Shown: positions 15,000 to 22,725, numbered from the stretch's first letter. The stretch is 31,687 nucleotides of DNA from Endomicrobium sp. (GCA_031277075.1 JAISLV010000051.1:1-31687), one strand, 5' to 3'. Numbers and translations are program-made. Notes: generated from the sequence alone by a model not told the origin.

Positions 15000-15785
15000 A
15001 TGAAAAGTAGACTGTTTTGCGCTTTGTCGCTTTTATTTTTGTTTTGCATAATAGTTCAAGCCGCAAGACCTCAAAATGGAGGAGCCGATGTCGGGGACGA
15101 TTATATAGAGGAAGAGCAAAGCCAAAGCTATTCGTCTTCAGATTTTTCAAAAGCTAATAATTTTTACGTTTCGGGCAAACTAGACAAAGCCGAGCTTATT
15201 TTAAACGGCATTCTTCTTTCGTCGCCAGACGATGTGGAAGCTCTTGAGCTAAAGAACAAAATTTTAATAGTTAAAGAAAAGTTTTTTGTGTTTAAGCGCG
15301 ACGCTGCGGAAGATTATATGATAGAAAGCGAAAGAAGTTTAAGAGACGGGAATTTTTACGAAGGGCTTTTGTATTATAAAAGAGCCGTTGACCTGATGCC
15401 TGAAATTTACGACGCGCAAAGGTATAACACTATTGTCGGCGAGCTTAACGCTCAGTCTCTTAAATACAAAGGTCAAGACAGAAAACGTTTTCTACAGTCG
15501 GTTGAAAGTTTTCAAGACGGCGACTTCAAAAAAGCCAAAAGTCTGCTAGACGCTTTATCTACAAAATACGAACATTTAAAAAGTTATAAAGGTCTTATGG
15601 ACTATTTTCAAGTCGAATACGCAAATAACGGCAGAGTTAGAGAATATTATAAAGACGCTTTGAAAAATTTTAAACGCGGCAGATACGAAAGCGCAAGAGT
15701 TGACCTTGAATTTGCAAAAGCAATTAACGCTAAAAATTCCGATATCGCTTTGTTGTCAGAACAGATAGACCTTGAAATACAGTAG
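15000..15785 (+). CDS. Secreted TPR-like repeat protein at the end of the pilus cluster
   Basis: The 261-residue protein begins with a signal peptide (MKSRLFCALSLLFLFCIIVQA, with AxA-type cleavage at about residue 22). An acidic linker and helical repeats of TPR character follow: FSKANNFYVSGKLDKAELIL, then YEGLLYYKRAVDLMPE and FQDGDFKKAKSLLDAL, and near the end FKRGRYESARVDLEFAKAI. The cysteine in the signal region is not in a lipobox, so it is probably periplasmic and not a lipoprotein. By position it could act like the TPR pilotins or PilF/Tgl-type helpers of secretin assembly; that is inference. It is the last gene of the pilus block. Confidence 0.7.
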   Translation: MKSRLFCALSLLFLFCIIVQAARPQNGGADVGDDYIEEEQSQSYSSSDFSKANNFYVSGKLDKAELILNGILLSSPDDVEALELKNKILIVKEKFFVFKRDAAEDYMIESERSLRDGNFYEGLLYYKRAVDLMPEIYDAQRYNTIVGELNAQSLKYKGQDRKRFLQSVESFQDGDFKKAKSLLDALSTKYEHLKSYKGLMDYFQVEYANNGRVREYYKDALKNFKRGRYESARVDLEFAKAINAKNSDIALLSEQIDLEIQ

Positions 15786-15816
15786 GAATATTTAGAAAAA
15801 TTATAAACGATTTTTT

Positions 15817-15851
15817 AACAAACCAGCTTATTTTAAATAAGTTGGTTTGTT
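15817..15851 (+). terminator. Strong 16-bp hairpin between the TPR gene and icd
   Basis: AACAAACCAGCTTATT (15817-15832) pairs with AATAAGTTGGTTTGTT (15836-15851) around a TTA loop: 16 pairs with one G-T wobble. It lies 32 bases after the TPR stop and ends seven bases before the icd ribosome-binding site (AGGAG at 15858-15862). There is no long T-run after it, though the stem itself ends TTTGTT and TTTTTT precedes it. It may terminate the pilus transcript or sit in the icd leader as an attenuator or stabiliser. Confidence 0.55.
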
Positions 15852-15868
15852 AATATTAGGAGAAACAG

Positions 15869-16921
15869 ATGGCTTACAGGATAACTCTCATACCGGGAGA
15901 CGGCACGGGTCCAGAGCTTGCCGAAGTTACGGCAAAAGTAGTTGAGGCGACGGGAGTAAAAATTGACTGGGAAATAGCGCAATCCGGCGTTGATATTATG
16001 GAAAAAGAGGGAACTCCTCTTCCTCAATCTACGCTTGATTCCATAAAAAAAAATAAAATCGCGTTAAAAGGGCCTATTACTACGCCTATAGGGTCGGGGT
16101 TTCGTTCCGTCAACGTCGCAATAAGAAAAGAGCTAGATTTATTTTCTTGCGTTCGTCCTTGCAAAACATATATCGGCGTAAAATCTAAATACGAAAATAT
16201 AGATTTGGCGATAGTAAGAGAAAATACCGAAGACTTATACGCGGGCGTGGAATATGTGCAAAATTCCCCCGAAGCTCTTGAAATAATTAAATTATCACAA
16301 AATAAAATTAGGGAAAATTCCGCAATTTCAATAAAACCGATTTCCGCTTTCGGCTCTGAAAGAATTGTCCGCTACGCCTTTGAATACGCGCTAAGATGCG
16401 GCAGAAGAAAAGTCACGGCGGTAAGCAAAGCAAATATTATGAAATATACAGACGGGCTTTTTTATAAGACGGCAAGAGAAGTAGCTAAAGACTATGAGGG
16501 CAAAATAGAATACGAAGAAAGGCTTATAGACAATATGTGCATGCAGCTTGTTCAAAAGCCTCACTTTTACGACGTCATAGTTTTGCCAAACCTTTACGGC
16601 GATATTTTGTCAGACCTTTGCGCTGGGCTTGTCGGAGGGCTGGGCGTTGCGCCGGGAGCAAATATGGGAAAAGATATAGCCGTTTTTGAAGCGGTGCATG
16701 GTTCGGCTCCAAAGTATAAAGGTCTAAATAAAGTTAACCCGACGGCTTTAATATTGTCTGCAAAACTTATGCTTGAACATATAGGCGAAACTTCGGCGGC
16801 TTTTCGTTTAGAAAAAGCCGTAGCGGACGTCATCGCCGAAAAGAAAAGAACTACATATGATTTAGGCGGAGTCGCAGGAACAAAAGAAATGGCGCAGGCG
16901 ATAATAGACAAATTGAAATAA
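15869..16921 (+). CDS. icd: NAD-dependent isocitrate dehydrogenase (isocitrate/isopropylmalate dehydrogenase family)
   Basis: The 350-residue enzyme starts MAYRITLIPGDGTGPE and carries SGFRSVNVAIRKELDLFSCV, the substrate-serine/arginine region of NAD-type isocitrate dehydrogenase. The family motifs VRENTEDLYAGVE and NLYGDILSDLCAGLVGG (metal-binding aspartates) and the cofactor region EAVHGSAPKYKG are present. The SVNVAIRKEL stretch separates it from isopropylmalate dehydrogenase (LRKELxLxANLRP). It decarboxylates isocitrate to 2-oxoglutarate, most likely as a biosynthetic step towards glutamate in an anaerobe. AGGAG precedes the ATG by six bases. The gene is followed after 22 bases by the AAA ATPase gene. 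Confidence 0.88.
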   Translation: MAYRITLIPGDGTGPELAEVTAKVVEATGVKIDWEIAQSGVDIMEKEGTPLPQSTLDSIKKNKIALKGPITTPIGSGFRSVNVAIRKELDLFSCVRPCKTYIGVKSKYENIDLAIVRENTEDLYAGVEYVQNSPEALEIIKLSQNKIRENSAISIKPISAFGSERIVRYAFEYALRCGRRKVTAVSKANIMKYTDGLFYKTAREVAKDYEGKIEYEERLIDNMCMQLVQKPHFYDVIVLPNLYGDILSDLCAGLVGGLGVAPGANMGKDIAVFEAVHGSAPKYKGLNKVNPTALILSAKLMLEHIGETSAAFRLEKAVADVIAEKKRTTYDLGGVAGTKEMAQAIIDKLK

Positions 16922-16943
16922 CGAAAGTTATTGAGGCAGTTTT

Positions 16944-18077
16944 ATGAAAGAATCAATAGCAATACATAATTTAGGACCCATTAAAGATATATCAATAGAA
17001 GAAATAAAACCGTTCACCGTTTTGGTGGGCGAGTCGGGCAGCGGCAAAAGCGTTCTTATGAAAGTTATTGCTTTGTTTAGATATTTATACAAAAAGTATA
17101 ATGTAGGATTTTATTTAAAACACAGCAATATCTCTCAGCAATCGTCTTTTGAGTTTTATATGGACGAGTATCTGAAAAACTGCGGCTTTGAACAGTTTAT
17201 TAAAAACGATACCAAAATCACATATAGAGTTTCTAATAACGGGCGGACATATACTATAGAGTTTAACAATAGCAAACTTGAAAATATAGAGCCTGTATTA
17301 AAAGACGATTTGTCATTTACCAAAATAAGTTTTATTTCAGAGGCAAGGAATATTTTGCCTTTGTATCTTGAAAACAACAGCAAAGAAAATTTAGGTTTTT
17401 ATTTTAACGAAGTTTGCCAAGATTTTAAATTAGCTGAAAAAATAGGCGATATAGCGCTTGATTTTTTAAACATTGAGTTTAAAATAAGCAAAACGCAGTC
17501 TGAAAAAAAATATTTAATATCTTCAAAAGAGCAAGGCGATAGTTTCGAAATAGATTATAAAAATAGTTCTTCGGGAATTCAAAACGCCGTTCCGATAATG
17601 CTTATTGCTCAATATTTTGCAAATGAGTTTGATTTTAAAGAGGCATTTAACCGTTCGGCTTTAAGTTTGCTTTCAGAGACTGATAAACTGACGGATTTTA
17701 GAGCGGTAAAGAATTTAGGGGATTTGGATAAAAAAATATACATCCATATAGAAGAACCTGAATTAGGTCTTTTCCCCGACGCTCAATGCGAACTGATAAA
17801 CGCTCTTGTCGGCAAATGTTTTTCAGGTAATAAAAATAAAACGGAGCTTTGTTTGTCAACGCACAGTCCTTATATAATAAATCATTTAAATTTGCTGATA
17901 AAAGCATATGAAAAAAACTCGGTCGGGCTAAAATATAACTGCGATGATTTAGCCGTGTATTATATACAAGACGGGCAGAAGTTTGATTTGAAAGTAAAAA
18001 ACGAGAACTTGATAAACACTAATATTTTATCCGAAACGATTAACAATATATACAATGAATACGAAAAACTTGGATAA
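16944..18077 (+). CDS. ABC/RecF-type AAA ATPase (AAA_15/AAA_21, OLD-like), first gene of a two-gene module
   Basis: This 377-residue protein opens with AIHNLGPIKDISIEEIKPFTV, the typical first strands of overcoming-lysogeny-defect-like ATPases. Walker A GESGSGKS is at 29-36, a signature-like SSSGIQNAVPIM lies near 210, the Walker B KIYIHIEEPELGLFPDAQ near 265-280, and the switch motif LSTHSPYIINHL near 305-316. The insertion between Walker A and the signature is only about 170 residues, and no TOPRIM nuclease domain follows. Such ATPases usually act as sensors in defence or toxin modules with a partner gene. The next gene overlaps it by 23 bases. GAGG lies seven bases before the ATG. The function is not established. 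Confidence 0.75.
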   Translation: MKESIAIHNLGPIKDISIEEIKPFTVLVGESGSGKSVLMKVIALFRYLYKKYNVGFYLKHSNISQQSSFEFYMDEYLKNCGFEQFIKNDTKITYRVSNNGRTYTIEFNNSKLENIEPVLKDDLSFTKISFISEARNILPLYLENNSKENLGFYFNEVCQDFKLAEKIGDIALDFLNIEFKISKTQSEKKYLISSKEQGDSFEIDYKNSSSGIQNAVPIMLIAQYFANEFDFKEAFNRSALSLLSETDKLTDFRAVKNLGDLDKKIYIHIEEPELGLFPDAQCELINALVGKCFSGNKNKTELCLSTHSPYIINHLNLLIKAYEKNSVGLKYNCDDLAVYYIQDGQKFDLKVKNENLINTNILSETINNIYNEYEKLG

Positions 18078-18675
18078 TTGCGTATTAGACTACTTACGCT
18101 TTCATAGATTAGAGCGTTCTGCAAAGTGGAACTGTAATGATTTTTATCGTAAGACTGACGATGATTTGTTTTCTTTTGACGATAAATCTTTCTTTGCAAA
18201 CGAAAACGCAATTGCCAAATATGAAAACAGCTTAAAGAAAACCGTAAATATTGTATGGTATGAAAAATTCTTAAATTCTTTAAAGACTCAAAATCAAAAA
18301 CAAAAACGTTGCGATGCGATTGTCTATACTGACGACGATTTATATTTTACGTTAAACGAGCTTACTATAACTTCTGAAAAAAATAATGCAAAAAAATCTT
18401 TTTATGCAAGGCTGCAATTAAAAGCGTCGTTAAAAGATTTGAACTCCGCGCCTAAGGTTTGCGGTTTTATTAAATCTCATAAGCTGAAATATCTTTGTTA
18501 TTTTAATAAAATAAACGCCAAAAATCCGGCTGTCAGGGCTTTTAACAGAATTAACGCTTTGAAAGAAACCTTAAAGGGATATGAAATGCCCGACTATGAG
18601 ATAAATTCGCAAGGTTTTTGCTACAAAGAATTTTACGGGGAACAAAAATTTATAATGTCTGCGATAAGAGGATAA
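18055..18675 (+). CDS. Small protein with PD-(D/E)xK-like pattern, partner of the AAA ATPase
   Basis: I do not recognise this 206-residue protein by name. Its middle (about residues 85-128) reads RCDAIVYTDDDLYFTLNELT, then SFYARLQLKASLKDL. This is a strand with D87, a strand with E102 and T104 where lysine is usual, then a helix with Q121/K123, which matches the outline of PD-(D/E)xK nuclease-fold proteins found next to AAA ATPases. The expected catalytic lysine is not in its classical place, so it may be inactive or use K123. The start overlaps the ATPase gene by 23 bases with no Shine-Dalgarno, implying coupled translation. ackA starts four bases after its stop. Confidence 0.6.
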   Translation: MNTKNLDNCVLDYLRFHRLERSAKWNCNDFYRKTDDDLFSFDDKSFFANENAIAKYENSLKKTVNIVWYEKFLNSLKTQNQKQKRCDAIVYTDDDLYFTLNELTITSEKNNAKKSFYARLQLKASLKDLNSAPKVCGFIKSHKLKYLCYFNKINAKNPAVRAFNRINALKETLKGYEMPDYEINSQGFCYKEFYGEQKFIMSAIRG

Positions 18676-18679
18676 ACTA

Positions 18680-19888
18680 ATGAAAATATTGGTCGTCAAT
18701 TGCGGGTCGTCGTCGGTTAAATATACTCTGTTTGAAATGGAAACAGAAAAGAAAATAGCTTGGGGCATTGTAGAATGTATCGGACTTGCAGAAGCCTATT
18801 ATAAAAGACAATCTATTGGGCGCGAAGAAAAAAAAGATTCCGTCAAAGCTGCCGACCATACTCAAGCTGTAGAGCTTGTAATAAAAGAACTTTTAGATAA
18901 AGAAAACGGAAGCATTCAAAACATAGACGAAATTTCCGTAGTAGGACATAGAATAGTTCACGGCGGCGACAAATTCTCAAAATCTGTTTTAGTTGACAAA
19001 GACGTTAAAGCGGGTTTAAGAGAATGTTTTTCAATAGCTCCTTTGCATACGCCCGCGCATTATGCGGGCATTGAAGCCGTAGAAAAAATGCTTTCGGGCA
19101 TACCTTCGGTTTTGGTTTTTGACACGGCGTTTCATCAGACAATGCCCGACTACGCGTATATGTACGCTATCCCTTACGAATATTACGAAAAAGACCATAT
19201 AAGAAGATACGGCTTTCACGGAACTTCGCATAACTATGTTTCTCAAAGAGCGGCTCAAATGCTTGGCAAGCCTTTAAACGAATTAAAAATTATTACGGCT
19301 CATTTGGGCAACGGTTCAAGCATTACGGCTGTAGAAAACGGGAAAGTAATAGATACTTCTATGGGCTTTACGCCTTTGCAAGGAGTCGTTATGGGAACAA
19401 GATGCGGAGACATAGACCCTGCGATTATACCTTATCTCATAGACGTTTATCCCGAATATAAAGACGGGAACGCGCTAAATATTTTGATGAACAAAAAAAG
19501 CGGACTTATGGGAGTTTCGGGTTTGTCGGGAGATATGAGAACTATAGTAAAAGCCGTTGCTGCGGGAAATAAAAGAGCAAAGCTCGCTTTTGATATGCTG
19601 TGTTATAGCGTAAAAAAATATATAAGCGCGTATTTCGGCGTTTTAAACGGAATAGACGCTTTGGTTTTTACGGCGGGAATAGGGGAAAATTCTCCGACTG
19701 TAAGAGAGCGGATTTGCGCAAACTTGTCGGCTTTAGGGATAGAAATGGACAATGTAAAAAACGCCGAACCTTCTGGGGAAGAGAGAGTAGTTTCAACTCC
19801 CGTATCAAAAGTAAAAATAATGATAATACCCACAAACGAAGAGCTTATGATAGCGCGGGAAGCAAAAAAGATTTTGACAAACGAATAA
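18680..19888 (+). CDS. ackA: Acetate kinase
   Basis: The 402-residue enzyme has the family signatures MKILVVNCGSSSVKYTLF at the start, VVGHRIVHGGDKF, the substrate aspartate region VFDTAFHQTMP and the phosphate loop ITAHLGNGSSITAV. The C-terminal nucleotide-site motif is FTAGIGENSPTVRERIC. It converts acetyl phosphate and ADP to acetate and ATP, the energy-conserving end step of acetate fermentation. No phosphotransacetylase gene is nearby, which is unusual since pta and ackA are often adjacent. AGAGGA precedes the ATG. The gene follows the ATPase/nuclease-like pair with a four-base gap, and its 3' end contains the promoter of the next operon. Confidence 0.95.
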   Translation: MKILVVNCGSSSVKYTLFEMETEKKIAWGIVECIGLAEAYYKRQSIGREEKKDSVKAADHTQAVELVIKELLDKENGSIQNIDEISVVGHRIVHGGDKFSKSVLVDKDVKAGLRECFSIAPLHTPAHYAGIEAVEKMLSGIPSVLVFDTAFHQTMPDYAYMYAIPYEYYEKDHIRRYGFHGTSHNYVSQRAAQMLGKPLNELKIITAHLGNGSSITAVENGKVIDTSMGFTPLQGVVMGTRCGDIDPAIIPYLIDVYPEYKDGNALNILMNKKSGLMGVSGLSGDMRTIVKAVAAGNKRAKLAFDMLCYSVKKYISAYFGVLNGIDALVFTAGIGENSPTVRERICANLSALGIEMDNVKNAEPSGEERVVSTPVSKVKIMIIPTNEELMIAREAKKILTNE

Positions 19889-19902
19889 ACAATAAATATA
19901 AT
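19874..19902 (+). promoter_or_regulatory. Perfect-consensus sigma-70 promoter for the fatty acid operon
   Basis: TTGACA (19874-19879), a 17-base spacer and TATAAT (19897-19902) match the consensus exactly at both hexamers and in spacing. The -35 lies inside the last codons of ackA. The start site would be at about 19908-19910, only seven to nine bases before the ATG at 19917. Confidence 0.75.
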
Positions 19903-19916
19903 AAACGGATATATGT

Positions 19917-20420
19917 ATGCGCGGTATAATTATAAGTCAGACAGATTTTTTGAGAGACGGCGAAGTTTCTAAAAAAGGCGAAATTTTTAAAGGCGATATA
20001 GGGGTTGACTGTCAAGCCTCTGTAGATTTTAAAGCCGTAAAAATATCGGACGATAAAATCTATATATGCGGAAAAATTACAGGCGTCTTTATACTTGAGT
20101 GTTCAAGATGCCTTGAAAAATATAAACATCCTTTCGAAATTAAAATAGACTCAGATATGGACTTTTTCAACGGCGTTATAGATTTAAGCGAAGAAATACG
20201 GCAGCTTTTGTCGCTTGAAATACCGATGAAGCCTCTTTGCGGCGAAAATTGTTTGGGAATATGCAAAATTTGCGGCAAGCATAACCGCAAAAACGACAGT
20301 TGTTCTTGCGCAGACGGCGACAGAGAAAATTTTATAAAAGAAAGATGGAACGAATTATTAACCGGAGGAAGTAAAAATGCCAAATCCAAAAAGAAAACAT
20401 ACGCCCCATCGCAGAGATAG
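19917..20420 (+). CDS. yceD: DUF177/YceD family protein (23S rRNA accumulation protein)
   Basis: The 167-residue protein contains the DUF177 cysteine pattern: LECSRCLEKYKHP in the middle, then PLCGENCLGICKICGKHN with a final CSC. In bacteria and chloroplasts this family is linked to 23S rRNA processing or large-subunit assembly, and its gene almost always precedes rpmF, as here. No Shine-Dalgarno precedes the ATG at 19917, and the predicted transcription start is seven to nine bases upstream, so the message is nearly leaderless; an out-of-frame ATG lies at 19913. Its 3' end overlaps rpmF by 44 bases in another frame, so the last 14 residues (KNAKSKKKTYAPSQ) are encoded over the L32 start. Confidence 0.85.
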   Translation: MRGIIISQTDFLRDGEVSKKGEIFKGDIGVDCQASVDFKAVKISDDKIYICGKITGVFILECSRCLEKYKHPFEIKIDSDMDFFNGVIDLSEEIRQLLSLEIPMKPLCGENCLGICKICGKHNRKNDSCSCADGDRENFIKERWNELLTGGSKNAKSKKKTYAPSQR

Positions 20421-20601
20421 CAGGAGGTCTGCTAACTCAAAACTTGACAGCCCGTCTTTAAGCAAATGCTCAAATTGCGGAGCGGTGAAGCAGCCGCATA
20501 AAGTCTGCCCTGAATGCGGATTTTATAACGGAAAACTCATAGTCCCGAGAAAAGTTAAGAAAACTGCGGAACAATCACAGCAACAAGAGGCTTCAAAATA
20601 A
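20377..20601 (+). CDS. rpmF: 50S ribosomal protein L32
   Basis: The 74-residue protein starts MPNPKRKHTPHRRDSRRS and has the zinc-type pair CSNC and CPEC (C-type bL32), followed by GFYNGKLIV. The C-terminal extension (VPRKVKKTAEQSQQQEASK) is charged and Gln-rich. GGAGGA lies eight bases before the ATG, inside the DUF177 gene. The stop overlaps the plsX start (TAATG). The order DUF177-rpmF-plsX-fabH is the classical one linking ribosome and lipid synthesis. Confidence 0.96.
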   Translation: MPNPKRKHTPHRRDSRRSANSKLDSPSLSKCSNCGAVKQPHKVCPECGFYNGKLIVPRKVKKTAEQSQQQEASK

Positions 20602-21614
20602 TGATAATTGCTTTAGATGCAATGGGCGGAGATAATGCTCCTGCGGAAATTGTAAAAGGAGCGATTTTTGCCGCAAAAAGTTCAAAGCATAAAATTTTGC
20701 TGGTTGGTCCCGAAAGAACAATAGCCGAAGAACTTTTGAAACATCATAAAAAATACAATATCGCCTCGCTTGACATTGAAATTGTCAACGCTACAGAAGT
20801 TGTATCTATGAGCGAACATCCCGCTCAAGCCGTGAGGCAAAAAAAAGATTCTTCTCTTGTAGTGTGCGCAAAACTTGTCGCCGAAGGCAAAGCGGACGCT
20901 TTTGTAACTATGGGAAATACCGGCGCGGCTATGGCTGCATCGCTTTTTTATTTAAAGAGAATAGACGGTGTTTTAAGACCTGCAATATCAACCCTTTTTC
21001 CCACCATAGACAATTTTTGTATTATAGCCGACGCTGGCGCAAATGTTGACTGCAAACCTGAAAATTTATTGCAGTTTGCCATAATGGCGAGCTTATACTG
21101 CGAAAAAGTTTTGAGCGTTAAAAAACCAAGGATAGGCGTCGCTTCTATAGGCGAAGAAGACACTAAGGGAAACGAACTGTCTTTGGCGGCTTTTGGGCTG
21201 ATTAAAAAAACCGATTTAAACTTTATAGGAAATATTGAAGGAAAAGACGTTCCTAAAGGTAAAGCCGACGTTATCATCTGCGACGGTTTTGTGGGCAATC
21301 TTCTTTTGAAGTTTGGCGAAGGAATAGCCGAGATGATGTTAAAACTTATAAAAAAAGGTTTTAAAAATCATCCAATAGCTTGGGCTTCTCTTCCTTTTTT
21401 GTGGGCGGCTCTTAAAGATTTGAGAAAGAAAGTGGACTATAACGAATTCGGCGGCGCGCCTCTTTTAGGGGTGAACGGAATATGCCTTATAGGGCATGGG
21501 CGTTCTGAAGCCAAAGCCGTAAAAAGCGCGGTTTTAGCCGCGGCAAAAGCCGCCGAACGCGATTTGATAAACGCCATAAAAGAAACTATCGCAAAATATA
21601 AAATAGACGATTAG
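20601..21614 (+). CDS. plsX: Phosphate acyltransferase PlsX
   Basis: The 337-residue protein begins MIIALDAMGGDNAPAEIVKG, the PlsX signature. It contains VTMGNTGAAMAASLF, ISTLFPT and FVGNLLLKFGEG, all characteristic of the family. PlsX makes acyl phosphate from acyl-ACP for phospholipid synthesis; the PlsY partner is not in the window. The start overlaps the rpmF stop by one base, so translation is coupled. A 106-base gap with only weak promoter-like boxes separates it from fabH. Confidence 0.95.
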   Translation: MIIALDAMGGDNAPAEIVKGAIFAAKSSKHKILLVGPERTIAEELLKHHKKYNIASLDIEIVNATEVVSMSEHPAQAVRQKKDSSLVVCAKLVAEGKADAFVTMGNTGAAMAASLFYLKRIDGVLRPAISTLFPTIDNFCIIADAGANVDCKPENLLQFAIMASLYCEKVLSVKKPRIGVASIGEEDTKGNELSLAAFGLIKKTDLNFIGNIEGKDVPKGKADVIICDGFVGNLLLKFGEGIAEMMLKLIKKGFKNHPIAWASLPFLWAALKDLRKKVDYNEFGGAPLLGVNGICLIGHGRSEAKAVKSAVLAAAKAAERDLINAIKETIAKYKIDD

Positions 21615-21720
21615 ACGCATAGAGGCATTGACGCACAATAACGCCGACGGCAACAAAAAATTGACGCGCGTTGAATGCGACTGTGCCTTTAAATTTATAC
21701 GCGTCTTTATTGGAAATTAA

Positions 21721-22725
21721 ATGAATAAAAATTCAGAAGCAAAATTTATCGGAACAAAAGTTCTTGGAACAGGCTCCTATTTTCCTAAAAAGGTTCTTTC
21801 AAACGCAGACCTTGAGAAAATAGTTGAAACCACAGACGAATGGATTCTTACAAGGACGGGCATAAAAGAAAGGCGGGTTTCTGAAGCGGACGAACCCACT
21901 TCGCAATTGGCTTATTTTGCCGCTTTAGAGGCGCTAAAGTCCGCAAATATTTCGCCGCAAGACATAGATTTAATTCTAGTCGCCACTATAACGCCCGATA
22001 TGCAGTGTCCTTCTACGGCGTGTCTGCTTCAAAACAAATTAGGTTTAAAAGGTATACCTGCGTTTGATTTATCTGCGGCTTGCAGCGGTTTTATTTACGC
22101 TGTTTCAATGGCAAAAGCTTATATTGAATCGGGAATGTATAAAACCGTTTTGATTGTCGGAGCAGAAGAACTTACGAAATTTACCGACTGGACTGATAGA
22201 AGCACATGCGTATTGTTTGGCGACGGCGCAGGCGCTATGGTTTTAACCGCAAGCGATGAGAGCCAAAGTTTATTGTCGGTGTATTTAGGCGCAGACGGCT
22301 CTTTTTCAGATTTGCTTTTTGTTCCCGCAGGCGGAACTAAAAACCCGGCTACTTTAGATACGGTTAATCAAAAACTTCACAGCATAAAAATGCTTGGCAA
22401 AGAAGTTTTTAAAGCGGCAGTTCCAAAAATGGTTTACGCCGCGCAAAAAGCGTTAGAGTTAGCTTCGAAAAAACTTGAAGACATAAAACTTTTTATTCCC
22501 CATCAAGCCAATATGAGAATACTTGAAGCGGTCGCTAAAAAGTTGAATATTTCTATGGAAAGCGTTTTTGTCAATCTGCATAAAACGGGCAATATCTCTT
22601 CAGCTACAACAATCACCGCTTTAGACGAAGCTATAAAAACAGGAAAACTCGTAAAGGGCGATTTAGTAGAACTTGTGGCTTTTGGGGCAGGTTTCACGTG
22701 GGGCGCGGCGGTTATACAGGTTTAA
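21721..22725 (+). CDS. fabH: 3-oxoacyl-ACP synthase III (FabH)
   Basis: The 334-residue condensing enzyme has the catalytic triad of FabH: C121 in LSAACSGFIYA, H261 in FIPHQANMRI and N291 in KTGNISSATT. The N-terminal WILTRTGIKERR motif is also typical. It joins an acyl-CoA, usually acetyl-CoA, to malonyl-ACP to start fatty acid synthesis. The first ten residues are slightly longer than in many homologues. The ribosome-binding site before ATG 21721 (GGAAAT) is weak, but no better in-frame start precedes the conserved region. It is followed by fabD after an 85-base gap with hairpins. Confidence 0.94.
   Translation: MNKNSEAKFIGTKVLGTGSYFPKKVLSNADLEKIVETTDEWILTRTGIKERRVSEADEPTSQLAYFAALEALKSANISPQDIDLILVATITPDMQCPSTACLLQNKLGLKGIPAFDLSAACSGFIYAVSMAKAYIESGMYKTVLIVGAEELTKFTDWTDRSTCVLFGDGAGAMVLTASDESQSLLSVYLGADGSFSDLLFVPAGGTKNPATLDTVNQKLHSIKMLGKEVFKAAVPKMVYAAQKALELASKKLEDIKLFIPHQANMRILEAVAKKLNISMESVFVNLHKTGNISSATTITALDEAIKTGKLVKGDLVELVAFGAGFTWGAAVIQV

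Noticed and set aside
15869..16921. Isopropylmalate dehydrogenase (leuB) for this gene
   Set aside because: The SGFRSVNVAIRKELDLFSCV region fits isocitrate dehydrogenase better, and no leuA, leuC or leuD genes are nearby.
16944..18675. Identification as a PARIS (AriA/AriB) system
   Set aside because: The ATPase is compatible, but the second protein shows no TOPRIM motifs (no E...DxD pattern) and is shorter than AriB.
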